64,000 bases of DNA, taken from Rhizobium sp. R634. Its GTDB lineage: Bacteria > Pseudomonadota > Alphaproteobacteria > Rhizobiales > Rhizobiaceae. The notes beneath the pieces were generated by a model. That model had not been told where the DNA came from. It saw only the letters and a program-made list of their open reading frames with translations, and ran no database searches. The DNA lies in the NCBI RefSeq assembly GCF_002211305.1, contig NZ_LOKW01000024.1, positions 1 to 64,000 on the forward strand, given 5' to 3'. Below, one piece after another: positions 16,114 to 23,121 of the stretch. Every line of letters begins with the position of its first letter. Positions within the stretch are counted from its first letter, which is position 1. A program made the position numbers and the translations under genes.

Positions 16114-16700
16114 TCGAGCCGCGTCCTGCCGGCATAGATGCGCATGCCCTTCAGCGCCGCAGCGGCCAAAGCGGATTTCAGCACGGCGCCGAGAATGAAG
16201 GGAGCAACACCCAGAGCCCAAGCTTTTTCCGTGCTGAGAAGAGAGGCGAGGTAGAGGCCGCCGATCGCAAGGCAAAGAAGATTGGCGGAAAAATGCGCGA
16301 CGAAGCTCGCCACCACCCGGTCTCCTGTCCAGCCGCGCTCGGAAAGCCAGCCAGCGAGAGCGGCGATGACAGGGAAGGAGACGAGGTAGCCGGCGGTCGG
16401 ACCGGCGAAGGGCGCCAGGCCGCCGCTGCCGTTGGCAAGGACGGGCAAACCGAGCATGGCTTCACCGAGCCAGGCGAGCACCGTCAGCGCACCGAGACGC
16501 CAGCCGTAGAGCGCGCCGATCATAGTCACGGCAAAGGTCTGCATGGTGATCGGAACCGGCACCATGGGCACGGCGATCTGCGAGGCGAGCGCAAGCACCA
16601 GCGTGCCGGCAAGAACGAAGGCGGCTTTTACCGCCAGCGGCCTCGCGGCAAGACGCAATGGATCGAAGGCAAGGCCGTGTGACGGATCGGACAGGGACAT
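16110..16700 (-). CDS. bioY: Biotin transporter BioY (S component)
   Basis: A 196-residue membrane protein with about six hydrophobic segments, among them VKAAFVLAGTLVLALASQIAV and LGALTVLAWLGEAMLGLPVL. The family signature VPVPITMQTFAV and PTAGYLVSFPVIA are present. BioY binds biotin in the membrane and can work with BioMN or a shared ECF module; no bioM or bioN lies in this window. A BioR box 18 bp before the ATG overlaps a TATAAT-like hexamer, so transcription should be repressed when biotin is ample. It is followed by the overlapping DUF1284 gene and preceded by bioR. Confidence 0.94.
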   Translation of the reverse strand: MSLSDPSHGLAFDPLRLAARPLAVKAAFVLAGTLVLALASQIAVPMVPVPITMQTFAVTMIGALYGWRLGALTVLAWLGEAMLGLPVLANGSGGLAPFAGPTAGYLVSFPVIAALAGWLSERGWTGDRVVASFVAHFSANLLCLAIGGLYLASLLSTEKAWALGVAPFILGAVLKSALAAAALKGMRIYAGRTRLD

Positions 16701-16717
16701 AGGCTCTCCTTTTCAAA

Positions 16718-16727
16718 TTATAGATAA
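16718..16727. promoter_or_regulatory. BioR operator 1
   Basis: TTATAGATAA fits the known BioR consensus TTATMKATAA. On the minus strand the box contains TATAAT, about 18-23 bp before the bioY ATG, so BioR would compete with RNA polymerase there. Confidence 0.8.
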
Positions 16728-16890
16728 TTTTTTATTTCATCTATTTTTATGAAAAGGATTCGACCCAAATGCAAGCTGATTGAGCTGACCCTGGATCGAT
16801 TTCAACATCCGAGACCCGCATGTCGATACAGGTGTACCCCATAACACAATGAAAATTCTGAATTATTTAATCAGTTCTTCACCGATAAAA

Positions 16891-16900
16891 TTATCTATAA
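16891..16900. promoter_or_regulatory. BioR operator 2
   Basis: TTATCTATAA is the mirror-image match to the BioR consensus, 13 bp beyond the bioR stop codon and 164 bp from operator 1. On the plus strand it includes TATAAT at 16896-16901, facing into the 3' end of bioR. Confidence 0.75.
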
Positions 16901-16913
16901 TTTTCCGAAAAAG

Positions 16914-17582
16914 TCAGCCGACAATGGCGAAGGCCTCGGGACCACCACTCTTTTGAGCGGATTGCGGGGCGCGGCCGATCCATTGCACATGTTTTTGCAG
17001 AATGGCGGCGGCCTCTTCGGCCTTGCCCTGGCGAAGGGCGGCGAGGATGGTCCGATGGTCGTGATCCGTCCGCTTCTCCCAGCCGGAACGCCAGGCGGAA
17101 AAGAGAAAACGGGCGCTGGCCGCGTGCAGATCATCGATGGCAGCAAGCAGGCGCGGCATCGCGCATGGGGAAAGGATCAGCCTATGGAAACGGCGGTTGG
17201 CCTCCTCCCAGGCATGGACGTCGGCCGCGGCATCGCCCTCGCGGGCGGCCGCCTCAGCGGCATCGAGGATGGCGGGGGTCATGTGCCGGACGGCGTGTTT
17301 CAGCGCCAGCACTTCGAGGGCGGCGCGCATTTCGGCAACTTCGCGCACTTCGGCGAGATCGAAGGAGGCAACGCGCACGCCCCGGCGCGGCTCGCTGATC
17401 GCCAGCCCCTGCGCCTCCAGCCGGCGAAAGGCTTCCCGCACCGGCACGTGGCTGGCCTGGAATTCCTCGGCGATATGGTCCTGCCGCAGGCGCGCGCCCG
17501 CCGGCAGTTCGCCGCGCACGATGCGCTCGGCGAGCACCCGGCTGATGCGGCTTGCGATTGTATCTTCCGGTTCCCTAGCCAT
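16914..17582 (-). CDS. bioR: GntR-family biotin regulator BioR
   Basis: A 222-residue GntR regulator of the FCD (FadR-like) class. The winged helix is ISRVLAERIVRGELPAGARLRQDHIAEEFQASHVPVREAFRRLEAQGL. The helical C-terminal effector domain includes MRAALEVLALKHAVRHMTP and HDHRTILAALRQGKAEEA. BioR represses biotin synthesis and uptake genes in Alphaproteobacteria. The two adjacent BioR boxes and the neighbouring bioY support the name over other FCD regulators. It is transcribed in the same direction as bioY, 213 bp upstream. Confidence 0.92.
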   Translation of the reverse strand: MAREPEDTIASRISRVLAERIVRGELPAGARLRQDHIAEEFQASHVPVREAFRRLEAQGLAISEPRRGVRVASFDLAEVREVAEMRAALEVLALKHAVRHMTPAILDAAEAAAREGDAAADVHAWEEANRRFHRLILSPCAMPRLLAAIDDLHAASARFLFSAWRSGWEKRTDHDHRTILAALRQGKAEEAAAILQKHVQWIGRAPQSAQKSGGPEAFAIVG

Positions 17583-17781
17583 GCACGTTCAGTAGCGAGC
17601 GGGTACCGGCTTGTCGAGGCCGGAATGACGGTGTCCGACGCCGCCGATCCGGTAGCGGAGGCGGAGCCGCCCGCGTGCCGCATCCCAGCCATGCCGGAGA
17701 TCAGGTTGAGCTTTGGGCGGCCATCGTGTAAAGCCGCAGCATTCCCGCACAAGACCCAGACTTCCAGCAAGGCGTGAACAT

Positions 17782-18471
17782 ATGGACGGCTTCGACCTCA
17801 TCATCTTCGACTGTGACGGCGTTCTGGTCGATTCGGAAATCATTGCGGCGGAAGTCGAATCCGAACTTCTGACGGAGGCCGGCTATCCGATCGGCGCCGA
17901 AGAAATGGGCGAGCGCTTCGCCGGCATGACATGGCACAACATTCTGCTCCAGATCGAGCGCGAGGCAAGCATCCCGCTTTCGGCTTCGCTGCTGGAGAAA
18001 TCGGAAAAGCTGCTCGACGCAAGGCTGGCGAGTGACGTGAAGGCCATTCCCGGCGTCGAATTCGCCATCTCCAGGCTGCCGATGAAGCGCTGCATCTGCT
18101 CGAATTCGAGCACGAAGCGGCTCGACATGATGCTGGGCAAAGTGGGTCTGAAGCCGCTGTTTGCGCCCAACATCTTTTCCGCCAAGGATCTCGGCGCCGA
18201 CCGCGTGAAGCCGAAGCCCGACATCTTCCTGCATGGCGCGAGCCGCATGGGTGTCTCGCCCGACAAGACGGTCGTCGTCGAGGATTCCGTGCACGGCGTG
18301 CATGCGGCCCGCGCCGCCGGCATGCGCGTCATCGGCTTTACCGGCGCCTCGCACAGCTACCCCGCCCACGCCGACAAGCTGACGGATGCCGGCGCCGAGA
18401 CGGTCATCTCGCGCATGAACGACCTGCCGGGTGTGGTTGCAGCACTCGCTGCGTGGGAAGGCGTGCTTTAA
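17782..18471 (+). CDS. HAD-family phosphatase (phosphoglycolate phosphatase-like)
   Basis: A 229-residue HAD hydrolase. Motif I IIFDCDGVLVDSE contains the nucleophile and acid Asp pair. Motif II is ICSNSST, the motif III Lys lies in RVKPKPDIFLHGA, and motif IV is VVVEDSVHGVHAARAAGM. The helical cap between residues 15 and 85 is of the beta-phosphoglucomutase / GPH type. It should hydrolyse a small phosphate ester; the substrate is uncertain. The start at 17782 gives the standard N-terminus. It stands alone between bioR and a repeat-rich gap. Confidence 0.88.
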   Translation: MDGFDLIIFDCDGVLVDSEIIAAEVESELLTEAGYPIGAEEMGERFAGMTWHNILLQIEREASIPLSASLLEKSEKLLDARLASDVKAIPGVEFAISRLPMKRCICSNSSTKRLDMMLGKVGLKPLFAPNIFSAKDLGADRVKPKPDIFLHGASRMGVSPDKTVVVEDSVHGVHAARAAGMRVIGFTGASHSYPAHADKLTDAGAETVISRMNDLPGVVAALAAWEGVL

Positions 18472-18839
18472 GGTTTAGGCTCATCGTCGCGGGAGACGCA
18501 ATTGTCATCGGACGTCGACCTGCCGAGCCTGTAGGATCGCCGCGATCAACCGGCGATGTTCTGTCGGGCGGGCACACCCTCTCCTCCCTCATCTCTGTGC
18601 TTGTCACAGAGATCCAGTGCGCCCAAGTCCTTGGACGCGAGAGGAGAGTTTGTTCGATGGGAGTCATTCACGGCGCCGACGCGCCGTGGCTGGATTCCTG
18701 TGACGAGCACAGGAATGAGGGAAGGTAGTGCATCGCGCCTCGGGAACGGCCCCGATATTGCTCAGCTATTCCTCCTGCTCTCTGGCCACAATATGCCGAG
18801 AAAGCGGGGCTACCCAATTCCCGCACGAGCGACCTTGAC
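18472..18839. other. Non-coding gap with one repeat
   Basis: The gap between the convergent HAD and lipoprotein genes contains repeat family A at 18588-18721. I see no reading frame with a ribosome site and no clear terminator in the rest. Confidence 0.5.
18588..18721. repeat. Palindromic intergenic repeat, family A, copy 2
   Basis: The inverted counterpart of the copy at 1036-1171: terminal arms CTCATCTCTGTG... and ...CACAGGAATGAGG, and an interior matching the reverse complement of copy 1 over most of its length. The left arm carries compensatory changes that keep its palindrome (CTCTGTG/CACAGAG). Confidence 0.8.
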
Positions 18840-19505
18840 TCAGCTGCTCTTCTTGCTCTTGGCCGGCTGGGTGTCGAAGCCGATGTTGACGCGGACCAGC
18901 GCGCCGGAGCCGACCGGCAGCTTGATGCCTTCCTTGCGGAAGATCACCTGCGCGCTCGCGGCACCCTGCGGGATCTCGGTCGGGAACTTGGTAACTTCGG
19001 AATAGAGCACGCTGTCGCCGTCGACGACGGAGATGCGGATCGGCAGCGTGACCGGGCCGGGGCCACCGGCCGGACCGGTGATGAGGCGCAGTTGCGCGAC
19101 GATGGTCATCGTCAGGTTCGTGTCGTTCAGCGTGCACTGGCGGGTGTAATCGCCGACGGAGGCCTGGAGGGCGATCTGCTGCGGATCGTCCTTCTTGCCC
19201 TTGGCGTAAGTGCGGAAGATCGCATCCTGATCACGCATGAAGATCTGCGGGCAGGCGCCCTGAACGACCGGGGCCGTCGTGCCTTGCGCCGTCGTGGCCG
19301 TACCGATCGAAGGATTGTTCGAGGATGGGTTTGCTGGCGCCAGCGGCATGATCTGGGCGTTGCCGTTCGGCTGGGCCGGCGGCGGCTCCGTCTTGCTGTC
19401 GCCGCCTACGCCAAGCGAGTTGCAACCGGCCAGCAGGGCAAGGAAAGAAGCAGAGACGATGAGACGCGAGACCTTGCCGAGCACGATATTCCACCCCTTG
19501 AACAA
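18840..19505 (-). CDS. Hypothetical lipoprotein
   Basis: A 221-residue exported lipoprotein: the signal ends FLALLAGC. Residues 35-80 are a Pro/Asn/Thr-rich linker (EPPPAQPNGNAQIMPLAPANPSSN). The globular part, 85-215, has two Cys (GACPQIF, TRQCTLND) and a beta-rich pattern ending VRVNIGFDTQPAKSKKSS. Proteins of this type are conserved in Rhizobiales but I know of no function. It is convergent with the upstream HAD gene and divergent from thrC over a 254-bp gap. Confidence 0.85.
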   Translation of the reverse strand: MFKGWNIVLGKVSRLIVSASFLALLAGCNSLGVGGDSKTEPPPAQPNGNAQIMPLAPANPSSNNPSIGTATTAQGTTAPVVQGACPQIFMRDQDAIFRTYAKGKKDDPQQIALQASVGDYTRQCTLNDTNLTMTIVAQLRLITGPAGGPGPVTLPIRISVVDGDSVLYSEVTKFPTEIPQGAASAQVIFRKEGIKLPVGSGALVRVNIGFDTQPAKSKKSS

Positions 19506-19759
19506 GCGTTTCTTGGAGGCCCCATGTCTTTTTCGCGAGGCCTTTCACGACGGTTTGCGATGGTCTATATCAGCGGCGCAAACAAAAATCGATTGGGTAC
19601 GCGCCGTTTTGATGCACTTTTCGCCGCCGGATGCGGGCAACTTCAACAAGATAACGGCAATGGTGTGGCCTCGAGGGCAGCGCCTTGCCGGTTTGCGGCA
19701 AAGCGGACCAGGCTGCGCCCGGCCGTATTTCCTCCAGCGATAGATCAAGGATAACGAAC

Positions 19760-21175
19760 GTGGACTATATCTCGACCCGCGGCGAGGCCCCTTCCCTCGG
19801 CTTTTGCGACGCCCTGCTGACGGGGCTGGCGCGCGACGGCGGGCTTTATGTTCCACGCAAATGGCCGAGCTTTTCCAAGAAGGAAATCCGCAGCCTGCGG
19901 GGGAAGACCTATCAGGAGATCGCCTTCACCATCCTGTCGCCCTTCACCAATGGCGAGATCCCTGACGAAACCTTCCGGGCGATGATCGACGAGGCCTACG
20001 GCACCTTCCGCCACCCGGCGATCGCGCCGCTCGTCCAGACCGGGCCGAACAGCTTCGTCGTGGAGCTTTTCCACGGCACGACGCTCGCCTTCAAGGATGT
20101 GGCGATGCAGCTGCTGGCGCGGCTCATGGATTACGCGCTGGAGAAGCGCGGCGAGCGGGCGACGATCGTCGGCGCGACCTCGGGCGACACCGGGGGTGCG
20201 GCGATCGACGCATTCGCCGGGCGCGAGCGCACCGACATCTTCATCCTCTTCCCGCATGGCAAGGTCTCGCCGGTGCAGCAGCGGCAGATGACGACCTCGA
20301 CCTCGGCGAACGTGCATGCGCTCGCCGTCGAAGGCAATTTCGACGATTGCCAGAACCTCGTCAAAGCGATGTTCAACGATGTGGCTTTCCGCGACAAGGT
20401 CAGGCTCTCGGGCGTCAACTCGATCAACTGGGCGCGCATCATGGCCCAGATCGTCTATTATTTCACGACGGCCGTGGCGCTCGGCGGGCCGGACCGGAAA
20501 ATCTCCTTCACGGTGCCGACCGGCAATTTCGGCGATATTTTCGCCGGCTACTGCGCCAAGCGCATGGGCCTGCCGATCGACCGGCTCGTCATCGCCACCA
20601 ACGAAAACGACATCCTGACGCGGACGCTGAAGACCGGCCGCTACGACATGAAGGCGGTCAAGGCGACGACCTCGCCGTCGATGGACATCCAGATCTCCTC
20701 GAACTTCGAGCGGCTGCTTTTCGAGGCCTATGACCGCGACGCCTCGAAGGTGCGCGCGGCGATGGAAAGCCTCAAGCAATCGGGCGGCTTCGAGATTGCG
20801 CCGGAGGCGCTGAAGACGATCCGCCGCGATTTCCGCGCCGGGCGCGCCAGCGAAAAGCAGGTGGCCGAGACGATCCGCAAAACTCATGCCGAGACCGGCT
20901 ATCTCCTTGATCCGCATTCGGCGATCGGCGTCTTCGTCGCGACGAAGAAGGAGAAGCCGAATACGCCGATGGTGACGCTTGCGACCGCGCATCCGGCGAA
21001 ATTCCCCGTCGCCGTAAAATCCGCCTCCGGTATTGACCCGGCGCTTCCGACGTGGCTTGCTGGTCTGATGGACAGGGAGGAGCGTTTCCAGATCATCAAG
21101 CCCGAGCTTAAAGCCGTAGAAACCTTTATCGGCCAGCACGCCCGCGGCGAGACGAACGCGGGCGCAGAAAGATAG
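19760..21175 (+). CDS. thrC: Threonine synthase
   Basis: Converts O-phosphohomoserine to threonine with pyridoxal phosphate. The PLP lysine is Lys112 in HGTTLAFKDVAMQ. The phosphate loop ATSGDTGGAAIDAF and the conserved NSINWARIMAQIVYYF mark the fold-type II threonine synthase. At 471 residues it has normal length. The start is a GTG at 19760, with AAGGA upstream and the conserved VDYISTRGEAPSLGF; a farther ATG would add an unlikely tail. It is followed three bases later by an M16 peptidase gene. Its pathway partner thrB lies at 34.6 kb. Confidence 0.96.
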   Translation: MDYISTRGEAPSLGFCDALLTGLARDGGLYVPRKWPSFSKKEIRSLRGKTYQEIAFTILSPFTNGEIPDETFRAMIDEAYGTFRHPAIAPLVQTGPNSFVVELFHGTTLAFKDVAMQLLARLMDYALEKRGERATIVGATSGDTGGAAIDAFAGRERTDIFILFPHGKVSPVQQRQMTTSTSANVHALAVEGNFDDCQNLVKAMFNDVAFRDKVRLSGVNSINWARIMAQIVYYFTTAVALGGPDRKISFTVPTGNFGDIFAGYCAKRMGLPIDRLVIATNENDILTRTLKTGRYDMKAVKATTSPSMDIQISSNFERLLFEAYDRDASKVRAAMESLKQSGGFEIAPEALKTIRRDFRAGRASEKQVAETIRKTHAETGYLLDPHSAIGVFVATKKEKPNTPMVTLATAHPAKFPVAVKSASGIDPALPTWLAGLMDREERFQIIKPELKAVETFIGQHARGETNAGAER

Positions 21176-21178
21176 CCA

Positions 21179-22477
21179 ATGACAGTTGAGTGCACCCGGC
21201 TGAAATCCGGGCTGACAGTAGTCACCGAGACCATGCCGCATCTCGAAAGCGTCGCGCTTGGAGTCTGGATCAAATCAGGATCGCGTAACGAGACGCTAGA
21301 CGAGCACGGCATCGCTCACCTGCTCGAACACATGGCCTTCAAAGGCACGGCGCGCCGCACAGCCCGCCAGATCGCCGAGGAAATCGAGGACGTGGGCGGC
21401 GAAGTCAATGCCGCCACCTCGACCGAGACGACGTCCTATTACGCCCGCGTGCTCAAGGACCACGTTCCGCTCGCCGTCGACATCCTCGCCGATATCCTGA
21501 CGGAATCGGCCTTCGAAGAGGAGGAACTCGAGCGCGAGAAGCAGGTGATCCTGCAGGAGATCAACGCCGCCAACGACACGCCCGACGACGTGGTGTTCGA
21601 CCGCTTCTCCGAGGCCGCCTATCGCGACCAGACGCTCGGACGGCCGATCCTCGGCACGCCGGAGAGCGTCGTCTCCTTCACGCCGCAGCAGATCCGCACT
21701 TATCTCGGGCGCAACTACACGACCGACCGCATGTTCGTGGTGGCGACCGGCGCCGTCGATCATGAAGAATTCCTGCGCATGGTCGAGGATCGCTTCGCCA
21801 GCCTGCCCACTTCGCCATCCGCCCCGCCGGTCATGGAAGCGGCGCGTTACATCGGGGGCAGCGTGCGCGAGCCGCGCGACCTGATGGATGCGCAGATCCT
21901 GCTCGGCTTCGAGGGCAAGCCCTATCACGCCCGCGACTTCTACTGCTCGCAGATCCTCGCCAACATCCTCGGCGGCGGCATGTCCTCGCGGCTCTTCCAG
22001 GAGGTGCGCGAATTCCGCGGCCTCTGTTATTCCGTCTACGCCTTCCACTGGGGCTTTTCCGATACCGGCATCTTCGGCATCCATGCGGCGACCGGCGGCG
22101 AAAATCTGCCGGAACTGGTGCCCGTCATCATCGACGAGCTGCACAAATCCGCCAATGAGATCCACCAGAAGGAAATCGAGCGCGCGCGTGCCCAGATCCG
22201 CGCCCAGCTGCTGATGGGCCAGGAGAGCCCGGCCGCCCGCGCCGGCCAGATCGCCCGGCAGATGATGCTCTACGGCCGGCCAATCTCCAATCCGGAGATG
22301 ATGGAGCGGCTTGAGGGCATCACCATCGAGCGGCTGACCGACCTTGCCGGCCGGCTGTTCTACGACACGGTGCCGACGCTTTCGGCGATCGGGCCGTTGG
22401 AACAGCTCGCGCCGATGGAAGACATCAAAGCCTCGCTTTCGGTCCCGGCGCCGAAGACGATGCAGGCAAGCCTCTGA
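21179..22477 (+). CDS. M16-family zinc peptidase (processing-peptidase-like)
   Basis: A 432-residue member of the pitrilysin/insulinase family, close to mitochondrial processing peptidase beta. The inverted zinc motif HLLEH (His47, Glu50, His51) is intact, and the distal Glu lies in EEELEREKQVILQEI. The glycine-rich loop GGGMSSRLFQEVRE and the inactive second half are as expected. There is no signal peptide, so it should be cytoplasmic. It begins three bases after thrC and is followed by a GNAT gene, a common rhizobial order. Confidence 0.95.
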   Translation: MTVECTRLKSGLTVVTETMPHLESVALGVWIKSGSRNETLDEHGIAHLLEHMAFKGTARRTARQIAEEIEDVGGEVNAATSTETTSYYARVLKDHVPLAVDILADILTESAFEEEELEREKQVILQEINAANDTPDDVVFDRFSEAAYRDQTLGRPILGTPESVVSFTPQQIRTYLGRNYTTDRMFVVATGAVDHEEFLRMVEDRFASLPTSPSAPPVMEAARYIGGSVREPRDLMDAQILLGFEGKPYHARDFYCSQILANILGGGMSSRLFQEVREFRGLCYSVYAFHWGFSDTGIFGIHAATGGENLPELVPVIIDELHKSANEIHQKEIERARAQIRAQLLMGQESPAARAGQIARQMMLYGRPISNPEMMERLEGITIERLTDLAGRLFYDTVPTLSAIGPLEQLAPMEDIKASLSVPAPKTMQASL

Positions 22478-22506
22478 GCCGCCGTCCGTTCCGCCGGGAG
22501 TGATCG

Positions 22507-23121
22507 ATGCCAAAATCGGTTTTTCGGTTCCTGTCGCGGCAGCCGGAAGCGGTGGAGCTGGAAAACGACAGATATCTGCTGCGCCTGCCGCGCTACCAGG
22601 ATTTCAGCCAATGGCATCGGCTGCGCGCCGAGAGCCGCAAGTTCCTGGAACCCTGGGAGCCGACCTGGCGGCGCGACGAGCTGACGGAGGGTGCCTACCG
22701 CGCCCGCGTCATCCGCGGCAAGCAGGAATACGCTTCGGGCCAGGCGATCCCGCTGTTCATCTTCCTCAGGGACAACATGACGCTCGTCGGCGGCATCACC
22801 ATCGGCTACATAAGACGAGGTGCGGCGCAGAGCTGCATGATCGGCTACTGGATGGGCGAACGCCATGCCGGCCAGGGGCATATGTTTGCCGCCCTTCAAA
22901 TGGTTATTCCTTATATCTTCACCGGGCTTGAGTTGCACCGTATCGAAGCAGCCTGTATTCCAGATAACGCGCGCAGCATCCGCCTGCTTGAAAAAGCCGG
23001 GTTTCAGCGGGAAGGCTATCTGCGCGGATATTTGAAGATCAACGGTCAGTGGCACGACCATGTGATGTTTTCACGTCTCGCCACCGATACGGATAAAGGC
23101 AGGAAAACCGACAGCCGATGA
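22507..23121 (+). CDS. GNAT N-acetyltransferase (RimJ-like)
   Basis: A 204-residue acetyltransferase of the RimJ/RimL type. It shows YWMGERHAGQGHMFAALQMV, the acetyl-CoA loop, then GLELHRIEAACIPDNARSIRLLEKAGFQREGYLRGYLKING, the classic C-terminal half of the family. RimJ-type enzymes acetylate the N-terminus of a ribosomal protein, but here the substrate is unknown. Its stop codon overlaps the start of the EAL gene (ATGA), so the two should be co-translated. Confidence 0.92.
   Translation: MPKSVFRFLSRQPEAVELENDRYLLRLPRYQDFSQWHRLRAESRKFLEPWEPTWRRDELTEGAYRARVIRGKQEYASGQAIPLFIFLRDNMTLVGGITIGYIRRGAAQSCMIGYWMGERHAGQGHMFAALQMVIPYIFTGLELHRIEAACIPDNARSIRLLEKAGFQREGYLRGYLKINGQWHDHVMFSRLATDTDKGRKTDSR

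Noticed and set aside
16750..16890. A possible missed gene between bioR and bioY that would explain the second BioR box
   Set aside because: No frame of useful length with a start and ribosome site was found on either strand in the 213-bp gap.
19745..21241. A 498-codon open frame opposite thrC
   Set aside because: It is the mirror of threonine synthase; the Arg/His/Asp-rich composition is a codon-bias artefact.
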